Below, in pieces: positions 58,338 through 64,000 of a stretch of DNA of 64,000 nt. A model generated the notes under the pieces. The model searched no databases. It was not told the origin of the DNA and saw only the letters and a program-made list of their open reading frames with translations. Where the stretch lies: contig NZ_CP024847.1 of assembly GCF_002892535.1 (NCBI RefSeq), positions 248,001 through 312,000 of the forward strand. Reading direction: 5' to 3'. This stretch comes from Aquella oligotrophica. GTDB lineage: Bacteria > Pseudomonadota > Gammaproteobacteria > Burkholderiales > UBA11063. The first letter of the stretch is position 1, and every line of letters begins with the position of its first letter. A program made the position numbers and the translations under genes.

Positions 58338-59465
58338 TTATTTGCCTGCATATAAATTTTTGTAAACATTATTACCATATCGAGTATAGTTATCAAAGAA
58401 TCCGGTGTACCATTGGTTTAATGAGACACCGATTTTTTCTGACGCTACTATATCTTCTGGGGAGTTAATGCCACCACTACGAATAACGTGAAATTCTTGC
58501 TGCGGCTTAATTCTCCTAACTTCATTTACCGCCGTTGCACATAAAGTTAGGGAGTTATTACCTAAGACTTTACCGCTTACTCCACCACCAAACGTTTGGG
58601 TAAAATAATCAAATAATTTACGATCATCTAAATCAATCCAGTGTCTTAAATCCACATAGTTTGTTGATGTATTTCCAAGATTTATCCCATCAAAACCTAA
58701 ATTGATTGCACTATGAATGATTTCGACTAAGGCATTCTCATCAATATCATTCGAGATTTTCAAAATAATCGGTAATTTACGCTGTCTTTTTTGTAGGAAA
58801 GCAATACTAATTTGCTCTATTCTGGGAATTATATTTCCGCCGCCAGCTTTTATATTTGGACAGCTTTCATTTAATTCAAGAAAATCAATTTGTGGGTTGT
58901 CATGATAAAGCCAGAGACTATTTATTAAATGCTCGATTCCTTCGCTTTCAGCGTAATCTGGTGAACGCATTACGCTCCAACCAATTGGACAATCAGCGAG
59001 CTTACTCTCTGTGATGATTTTTTTATGTAGTTTATCATCACCGAGATTAGGTAATCCAAGCCAGTTGATTGCTGCACCAGATTTTGGCAGGCTAATAAAT
59101 GGTAAGTCAATGCCATTCTTACTATTACCATTTCGAGGGTTAGCTGTCGATGTACCACCGATGTAGAATCCAGCACCTAATTTGGCAACTGTGTCGTAAC
59201 CTTCACCGTTTTTAAACATGCCTGCCGAATTACCTAATGGTGTGCGAAATTTAATTCCCCATAATGTTTTGCTTAACCGATTATTCTCGGAGAATGTATC
59301 GGTTTGTATAAATTTCTGTTTACTAAATTGTTGCATAAAAAACAAACGTCCGCGCGAAGCAATTTTGATTTGCTGGGATACAGGTAATTTGGATAATATA
59401 GGTAATAAACAGTGATAGAATCGGGAATAATAATACGCGGGCAGATTAAACAAGGGTTTTTCCAT
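58338..59465 (-). CDS. Dihydroorotate dehydrogenase family protein (PyrD-like)
   Basis: The 375 residues fit the FMN-binding DHODH barrel. The N-terminal extension, PLGNSAGMFKNGEGYDTVAKLG, GGVSGKVLG and NQWYTGFF resemble the membrane-bound class 2 enzyme, but the active-site loop reads LNESCPN, with Cys, like soluble class 1 enzymes, where class 2 has Ser. The mix suggests a divergent paralog or a distinct branch rather than the housekeeping pyrD. The substrate should be treated as unknown. It is convergent with the GST gene. Confidence 0.8.
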   Translation of the reverse strand: MEKPLFNLPAYYYSRFYHCLLPILSKLPVSQQIKIASRGRLFFMQQFSKQKFIQTDTFSENNRLSKTLWGIKFRTPLGNSAGMFKNGEGYDTVAKLGAGFYIGGTSTANPRNGNSKNGIDLPFISLPKSGAAINWLGLPNLGDDKLHKKIITESKLADCPIGWSVMRSPDYAESEGIEHLINSLWLYHDNPQIDFLELNESCPNIKAGGGNIIPRIEQISIAFLQKRQRKLPIILKISNDIDENALVEIIHSAINLGFDGINLGNTSTNYVDLRHWIDLDDRKLFDYFTQTFGGGVSGKVLGNNSLTLCATAVNEVRRIKPQQEFHVIRSGGINSPEDIVASEKIGVSLNQWYTGFFDNYTRYGNNVYKNLYAGK

Positions 59466-59559
59466 AGTATATGTTGTAAATTTACACGTATGTTAAAAAA
59501 TAATTATAGTTCAATATTAAACAGTTACATGTTATAAATTTTTTGAATTAAATAAATAT

Positions 59560-59650
59560 AAATTTACATAAAATAATCAATAATTTAACTAAGTTGCTTC
59601 AATTATTATACAATATGTTTATCAATAAGTTTCAAATTTACATAAAATAA
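59560..59650. repeat. 17-bp direct repeat in AT-rich intergenic DNA
   Basis: Bases 59560-59576 and 59634-59650 are identical over 17 bases (AAATTTACATAAAATAA), 74 bases apart. They lie upstream of the DUF6790 gene and of the DHODH-like gene, so they may be a paired regulator site or chance in AT-rich DNA. Confidence 0.5.
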
Positions 59651-59709
59651 CATTGTCAATTTGGAATTTATCTACTCAAAGTCCTGAAGTAAATGGCATG
59701 GAGGTTATC

Positions 59710-60210
59710 ATGCTTGAACAGACAATTAAGCTTTTTCTCGAAAATTTTCCGATCATAATGTATATTTCCGCTATTGTATTGTCATTATTCAGTGGTGGGC
59801 AAACCCATAAGCGCTTGTTTACACTAATGCTTTTTATGGCAGTAGGATTATCTGGGGTTTGGGGCTTTATTATGCATGCTTTTTTCCCGGCCATTGCCTC
59901 ACAGCAGATTGGTTGGCAGGCTAATTCCTTTGAATTTGAAGTTGGGCTTGCTAATCTTGCATTAGGGGTTACAGGAATAATTGCGGCATTTGCCTCTTGG
60001 AGTTATCGTGCTGCAGTCACTACTGCTACAGCTATTTTCTTATGGGGCGCAGCATTTGGGCATATTAGGCAAATTATTCTCTTGCACAATTATAACCCGG
60101 GAAATGCTGGCACAATTCTAATTAGCGATATTCTGATACCATTAACGTTACTGGTTTTATTAGCTTTAAATTATACTCAGGTAAGAAAAGATTTAATTTA
60201 TTTTAGCTAA
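59710..60210 (+). CDS. DUF6790 family membrane protein
   Basis: I start at 59710, with GGAGG 6 bases before the ATG, giving 166 residues. The protein has five helices (for example IIMYISAIVLSLFSGG and LTLLVLLALNYTQVRKDL) and the segment FEFEVGLANLALGVTGIIA, which I recall from DUF6790 proteins. Its function is unknown. Its last 18 bases overlap the end of gshB on the other strand, tail to tail. The 17-bp repeats upstream may be part of its promoter region. Confidence 0.72.
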   Translation: MLEQTIKLFLENFPIIMYISAIVLSLFSGGQTHKRLFTLMLFMAVGLSGVWGFIMHAFFPAIASQQIGWQANSFEFEVGLANLALGVTGIIAAFASWSYRAAVTTATAIFLWGAAFGHIRQIILLHNYNPGNAGTILISDILIPLTLLVLLALNYTQVRKDLIYFS

Positions 60211-61155
60211 TCCTTCCAGTAGGATACGGGTAACATTGATTCCTGTATCACGAAAGATTTGCTGGGCTCCTGTTGGGCTGGTTATATTTATTTCAGTCAG
60301 GCATTTGCCAATTACATCTATTCCCACAAAAGAGATATTGTGTGCCGATAACCATTTTGCAACTGGCATAGCTATTTCATAGTCACTTTCGACAAGTCGG
60401 TGTACTTCTCCTCTGCCACCAACAGCCAGATTGCCGCGAATTTGACCATTTTGAGGTATCCGGTATAGACAGTAATCAATGATTTTTCCATTAACGATAA
60501 ATATTCGTTTGTCTCCGAGTACTACTTCGGGGATAAATTTCTGCACCATTATGCTTTGAGAGTAGTAGTCAGTAAGGTTTTCTAAAATTGCTGCCTGATT
60601 GGGATCTTCTGGACTAATTTTAAATACGCCCCGTCCTGCCATCATATCTATTGGTTTTGCAACACAATTACCATATTTGGCAATGAAGTCAAAAATAACT
60701 TTTTTATCTCTACTAACTAGTGTTGGAGTGATCAACTCCGGAAAGTTAAGGATAGCTAGTTTTTCATTGAAATTACGCAGACATGCAGCAGGATTTACCA
60801 CTTTAACACCAGCTTTTTCTGCAAATTCAAGTATTTGGGTTAGGTAATAATATTCCATATCAAATGGTGGGTCATTGCGTACCATGATAATATCGAAGTT
60901 CTGTAAATTCACATGCTCATTAGCCTCAATTACATTTACCCAGTCTAATGTGCTGTGAATTAAACTTGTACCATGATTTATTTCTAAGGTTCTGACGCTT
61001 GCATAGGGCTTATTATTTTCCAGAAATAATTCTTTCGGTTGACAATTATAAATTTCATAGCCAAGATCTTTTGCCGTTAACATGAGGAGATAGGTTGTAT
61101 CACCATTGATATTAAACTTGTCTATTGGGTCGGAAATGATAAGTAGTTTTGGCAT
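60193..61155 (-). CDS. gshB: Glutathione synthetase
   Basis: GshB joins gamma-glutamylcysteine and glycine using ATP. The 320 residues from the ATG at 61155 match the prokaryotic family: the opening LLIISDPIDKFNINGDTTYLL, IIMVRNDPPFDMEYYYLTQIL, and an ATP-grasp domain with VAKPIDMMAGRGVFKI and FVGIDVIGKCLTEINITSPTG. A TTG 12 bases upstream is a weaker start. The 3' end overlaps the DUF6790 gene by 18 bases. gshA is not in the window. Confidence 0.95.
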   Translation of the reverse strand: MPKLLIISDPIDKFNINGDTTYLLMLTAKDLGYEIYNCQPKELFLENNKPYASVRTLEINHGTSLIHSTLDWVNVIEANEHVNLQNFDIIMVRNDPPFDMEYYYLTQILEFAEKAGVKVVNPAACLRNFNEKLAILNFPELITPTLVSRDKKVIFDFIAKYGNCVAKPIDMMAGRGVFKISPEDPNQAAILENLTDYYSQSIMVQKFIPEVVLGDKRIFIVNGKIIDYCLYRIPQNGQIRGNLAVGGRGEVHRLVESDYEIAMPVAKWLSAHNISFVGIDVIGKCLTEINITSPTGAQQIFRDTGINVTRILLEGLAKIN

Positions 61156-61343
61156 ATTATTAATCAATTTAAAATTATATTAATACAGAAGTCCATTTTA
61201 TTCTGTATTTTATGGTTATTGGAAAGTTGTATTATAGCGCAAAAGCTCTGATTGATTCAAAACATAAATCAATGCTCAGGTTGAATGTATTAAATTATGC
61301 TAAAATATCGGCAATAGTCTATTAATTTTGTAAGGTATTTAAA

Positions 61344-62339
61344 ATGGGGTTCAAAGTAACAATTACTCCCAGCAATATTGAGTTTAATGCAGAAGCAGAG
61401 GATTTTATTTTAGATGCAGCATTGGCGGCTAAGGTTAATTTTCCACATGGCTGTAAAAATGGTGCGTGTGCTGCATGTAAATGCAAAATAACTAGTGGCG
61501 AAATAAGTCTAGCTGAATATAATAAAGCAGTATTGACCGATGAAGAAATTGCTGAAGGTTATACTTTATTATGTAAGTCTCATGCAGAAAGCGATATTAT
61601 TATAGATCTGCCTGGGTTTGTTAATGGCTTTCCAATCCGTACCTTGCCTGCAAAAATTGAAGCTATTGATAAAATTGGTACCGTTGCGATTTTAAAATTA
61701 AAGCTACCAGCTAATCAGCAGTTTAATTTTTATGCCGGACAATACATTGATATTATGTATAACGGTAAAAACCGCAGCTATTCTTTGGCTAATAGCCCAA
61801 GCGAATCTGGGGGCGTAGAATTGCACATTCGGTTTCGCCCAGGTGGGGCATTCTCCGAAGCTGTATGGAATGAGTTAAAAGTCGGGCAGATATTGCGTTT
61901 CACCGGACCTCTAGGCAGCTTTACACTGAAAAATAGCGACAAGAAAATAATGATGGTCTGTACTGGTACTGGCTTTGCTCCGATAAAATCAATTTTGGAG
62001 TATATGGTAGCTACTAACAATCAACGACCGATAGAGTTGATTTGGGGTAATTATACAGCTGAAGATTTTTATCATACTGAATTCCTTGAAAAGTGGGCAA
62101 AAGAATTGAACTTCACAGCTAAACTATGTATAAATGAAGGTAATCATTCTGAATATTATACTGGTATGGTTACAGATTATATTGTGGAGAATTTTACAGA
62201 TCTTAGTGACTATGAAATATACGCCTGCGGAAATGTTGCGATGATAGAAAATCTTTATGTTGTTGCCCGCTCACAATTGCAATTGGGTAAGACAGATTTC
62301 TATTCTGATGCTTTTACGCCTTCTCCTGACAGTATTTGA
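61344..62339 (+). CDS. 2Fe-2S ferredoxin/FAD reductase (CDP-6-deoxyglucoseen reductase-like)
   Basis: The 331-residue protein joins a plant-type ferredoxin domain (C37-x4-C42-x2-C45 and C77) to an FAD/NAD(P)-binding reductase domain (RSYSLANSPSESGGVELHIR; GTGFAPIKSIL; CGNVAMIE near the end). That layout fits AscD/RfbI-type reductases and phenol hydroxylase reductase components. In many betaproteobacteria such a gene sits before lptM, as here (15 bases). The real electron acceptor is uncertain, as no sugar-dehydrase partner is present. Confidence 0.88.
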   Translation: MGFKVTITPSNIEFNAEAEDFILDAALAAKVNFPHGCKNGACAACKCKITSGEISLAEYNKAVLTDEEIAEGYTLLCKSHAESDIIIDLPGFVNGFPIRTLPAKIEAIDKIGTVAILKLKLPANQQFNFYAGQYIDIMYNGKNRSYSLANSPSESGGVELHIRFRPGGAFSEAVWNELKVGQILRFTGPLGSFTLKNSDKKIMMVCTGTGFAPIKSILEYMVATNNQRPIELIWGNYTAEDFYHTEFLEKWAKELNFTAKLCINEGNHSEYYTGMVTDYIVENFTDLSDYEIYACGNVAMIENLYVVARSQLQLGKTDFYSDAFTPSPDSI

Positions 62340-62354
62340 CTTTAATATTAGTAT

Positions 62355-62543
62355 ATGATACGTTTATTTGTTGTTATAATTTCTTCGCTTGGTATTTTAG
62401 TTGCCTGTGGTTATAAAGGACCATTGTATTTACCTAAGAAAAATAATAATCCGCCATCGGCAGCTACTTCGGTTCCAATAAAAGCTGAATCTACCCCAGC
62501 AGTGGCTGAATCAGCAATTAATAACAAAAATAAAGAATCATGA
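62355..62543 (+). CDS. lptM: LPS translocon maturation lipoprotein LptM
   Basis: This 62-residue lipoprotein has a short signal and the lipobox LVAC with Cys18, followed at once by GYKGPLYLP, the signature of LptM (formerly YifL), which helps the LptD-LptE complex assemble. The tail is Ser-, Pro- and Ala-rich, as in other members. It follows the flavoreductase gene by 15 bases and a terminator follows. Confidence 0.9.
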   Translation: MIRLFVVIISSLGILVACGYKGPLYLPKKNNNPPSAATSVPIKAESTPAVAESAINNKNKES

Positions 62544-62555
62544 TGTGGACTAGAA

Positions 62556-62591
62556 ATAATAAACCCGGTAAAGTTTTACCGGGTTTATTAT
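62556..62591. terminator. Bidirectional terminator between lptM and the small membrane protein
   Basis: A stem of about 16 bp centred on ACCCGGTAAA pairs 62556-62571 with 62576-62591 and is flanked by U- and A-rich sequence on both sides. It serves lptM and the minus-strand gene at 62614. Confidence 0.85.
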
Positions 62592-62613
62592 TATCTTCTA
62601 GCTTGGTATTGTC

Positions 62614-62712
62614 TTATTTTTGTTTTTGGGCTAAGTATAGAAAAGTTCCCGTTACGCCAAATAATACCAGAACCACTGAGCCATAGATGGCTGCATAAAT
62701 TAAATCACTCAT
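62614..62712 (-). CDS. Single-pass small membrane protein, 32 residues
   Basis: The frame starts at an ATG at 62712 with GAGGAAAG 7 bases upstream and encodes 32 residues ending in QKQK. One helix spans the protein (IYAAIYGSVVLVLFGVTGTF), with an acidic Asp at position 3 and basic C-terminus, so the N-terminus probably faces out. The strong ribosome site and the following terminator support a real gene. It resembles small accessory subunits such as CydX or KdpF in size only; no partner is adjacent, so the role is open. Confidence 0.65.
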   Translation of the reverse strand: MSDLIYAAIYGSVVLVLFGVTGTFLYLAQKQK

Positions 62713-63012
62713 GATTGCTTTCCTCTTATATTATTACAGAATTATACTTTAAACCTGAGCTAAATGCAATAATCTATACGTCTGTTTATCATGGTTGCTT
62801 CAGATATGAAAGGGAATTTTTCCTGCCTAAGTATAAAAGAATACGTTATAAAAGAAGTCTGGTAGTTCCCCTTTGGCTTTATCTATCATAAAAATTTTCA
62901 TATGTGCAAAATTACACAAATATATGTGTGACATTGGTTATTTACACACAGGTGTTGGTTTAGTAAAATATCGGTGTAAGCAAAAAATAAATTTTAACTC
63001 AAGGGGTTTCAT
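62713..63012. promoter_or_regulatory. Upstream region of the terminal lipoprotein with a CRP/FNR-like site
   Basis: At 62903-62918 the sequence TGTGC-N6-ACACA has the spacing of a CRP-type site (TGTGA-N6-TCACA), and a second TGTGTGA/TACACACA pair lies at about 62925-62952. Both are near the start of the lipoprotein gene. No experimental link exists. The rest is AT-rich. Confidence 0.35.
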
Positions 63013-63657
63013 ATGAAAAAATTCGCACAAATCACGATTCTTCTTACTTCAGTTTTAACTTTAGTTGCATGTAATAATAATGTTGGTAACCAAGGATTTA
63101 ATCAGCAAAACCATCCAATGACAACAGATACAATAGCTGCTGTTGAATCTACGCCAGCAACACCAACTCCGGTCGTACCTGCCGGATTTGAAACTGATGC
63201 AGCGAGCTGTACTGCTAATGGTGGTAAATTGTTAGTTGGTGTAGTTACTGATACTCCATGGTATGAAAGTAGTAATGATATTATGCAGGGTGTAGAGTTA
63301 TCACATACCCATATACTGGTACTGCCATTAGCTGAGGCTGGTAGTAAAAGTCTTTATGATATTGCAGCTGATAATGTCTTTGCTACAGGCTATGACCAGG
63401 CACAGCCATTGCAGGAAGTACCAAATCCGCTAAATACATTAACCCCGGGAACTACAATAGAAGCTTGTGGGATTACCTACACTCAGACACCGAATGCCCA
63501 ATCTCCAGCTAGTCAGGGAATTCACTTTGTACATATCAATAATAATCCAATTGTACCGGGTAAAACTGATAATGGCTGGTTAAAAATAGTAAATAATAAT
63601 GGTACGCTAAGCGATAATTTGGAAGCAAATCCTGAATATCTTTATCTTTGGAATTAA
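63013..63657 (+). CDS. Lipoprotein with a DUF3465-like C-terminal domain
   Basis: The 214-residue product has a lipoprotein signal (lipobox LVAC, Cys20) and a Pro- and Thr-rich linker to about residue 60. The C-terminal part has SHTHILVLPL, IEACG, GIHFVH and DNGWLKI in the order seen in DUF3465 and in the secreted protein at 4440-4943, with which it shares these motifs. It is larger by its linker and by extra loops, so the two are paralogs with different anchors (this one lipidated, the other free). The ribosome site AAGGGG precedes the ATG. The function is unknown. Confidence 0.72.
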   Translation: MKKFAQITILLTSVLTLVACNNNVGNQGFNQQNHPMTTDTIAAVESTPATPTPVVPAGFETDAASCTANGGKLLVGVVTDTPWYESSNDIMQGVELSHTHILVLPLAEAGSKSLYDIAADNVFATGYDQAQPLQEVPNPLNTLTPGTTIEACGITYTQTPNAQSPASQGIHFVHINNNPIVPGKTDNGWLKIVNNNGTLSDNLEANPEYLYLWN

Positions 63658-63698
63658 TAGCTTACGCTATGATGATTATTGCTCTTTAGAGAATATTT

Positions 63699-63722
63699 GC
63701 CCGATTGTATGATCGGGCTTTT
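63699..63722 (+). terminator. Rho-independent terminator after the lipoprotein
   Basis: A GC-rich 7-bp stem (63699-63705 with 63712-63718) with a 6-base loop runs into TTTT at 63719-63722. Confidence 0.8.
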
Positions 63723-63771
63723 GCGTATAAACTAGGTGAAAGTATTATTTAAATAGGTATTTGTTATACCT

Positions 63772-64000
63772 TTATAATCCGATTATTTGTTTAAAAGCGA
63801 TTGCCTGATATTGATCCGACGATGAAAAACCACTACAATTGGATAGTGTTTGGTCAATATTCACGTCACAAATATAAATACTGGGATACAAATTGTTTTT
63901 ATTTGTTATTATGTATGCGTGATTATTGTTGAAGACAATATTTATTGGCGTATAGAGATTACTTACTGCCGTTTTACATGCATTTAAAGAACCATCTCCC
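63772..64000 (-). CDS. Propeller-repeat-like protein, truncated by window edge
   Basis: Reading leftward from base 64000, 75 codons stay open to the stop at 63772. The visible repeat has GDGSLNAC, then INIVFNNNHAYIITNKNN, then ICDVNIDQTLSNC, a spacing like the blades of beta-propeller surface proteins in which a V..C..N..dG.L..C phrase repeats. The start and most of the gene lie outside the window. It faces the terminal lipoprotein with one terminator between. The function is unknown. Confidence 0.55.
   Translation of the reverse strand, partial: GDGSLNACKTAVSNLYTPINIVFNNNHAYIITNKNNLYPSIYICDVNIDQTLSNCSGFSSSDQYQAIAFKQIIGL

Noticed and set aside
1-64000. Mobile elements, prophage, CRISPR array or restriction system
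   Set aside because: No transposase, integrase, phage structural gene, cas gene, spaced direct repeat array or methylase/nuclease pair was seen in any part of the window.

Overview
This window is an AT-rich, gene-dense stretch of chromosome from a Gram-negative proteobacterium. Heptosyltransferase WaaF, LptM, lipoproteins with clear lipoboxes, a TolC-family channel and a beta-barrel protein show an outer membrane with lipopolysaccharide. A cytochrome bo3 operon, the divergent rne/rluC pair, a CHCC zinc-finger gene next to waaF and an AscD-type reductase next to lptM fit a low-GC beta- or gammaproteobacterium. My best guess, an inference only, is a low-GC member of the Neisseriales such as an Aquella-like organism. 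I see no insertion sequences, prophage, CRISPR array, rRNA or convincing tRNA; the window is mostly core genome with a few accessory patches.

Layout. 0-7.6 kb: a truncated PAS-like regulator, a large lectin-like lipoprotein, lipA, a small secreted DUF3465-like protein, rlmD, a secreted protein and a DUF455 ferritin-like protein. 7.8-12.9 kb: cyoABCD and, after a terminator, cyoE; cyoB carries a one-base frameshift inside its heme-copper active-site motif. 12.9-18.7 kb: an MFS exporter, smc, yqgE and ruvX. 18.7-26.7 kb, minus strand: a tiny lipoprotein, M61 peptidase, flavin monooxygenase and EamA exporter; then wrbA, etfB, etfA, zinc-finger protein and waaF. 26.8-38.6 kb: mltD, sdaA, rne with a long structured leader, rluC, a SleB-like hydrolase, kbl-tdh, and hisF-hisIE. 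A 532-bp gap at 38.6-39.1 kb holds DnaA-box-like sites.

39.1-46.6 kb, minus strand: degP; EVE-domain protein, YdcF-like protein and nadE; then a membrane-anchored protein coupled to a secreted alpha/beta hydrolase. 47-53.3 kb: an amino-acid permease, a TolC-family protein divergent from a LysR regulator, and mnmG-gtrA. 53.8-58.3 kb: a beta-barrel outer-membrane protein, a tiny secreted protein, and a run of four genes (HAD phosphatase, membrane protein, carotenoid oxygenase, GST-like protein). 58.3-64 kb: a dihydroorotate dehydrogenase-like protein, DUF6790 protein, gshB, an iron-sulfur flavoreductase with lptM, a 32-residue membrane protein, a lipoprotein related to the gene at 4.4 kb, and the tail of a propeller-repeat gene.

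The points most worth a second look are the cyoB frameshift, the overlap and possible frameshift between the membrane protein and the carotenoid oxygenase, the lectin-tailed lipoprotein, the DnaA-box cluster, the dihydroorotate dehydrogenase with mixed class features, and three small or partial genes that are easy to miss (22862-23023, 62614-62712, 63772-64000).
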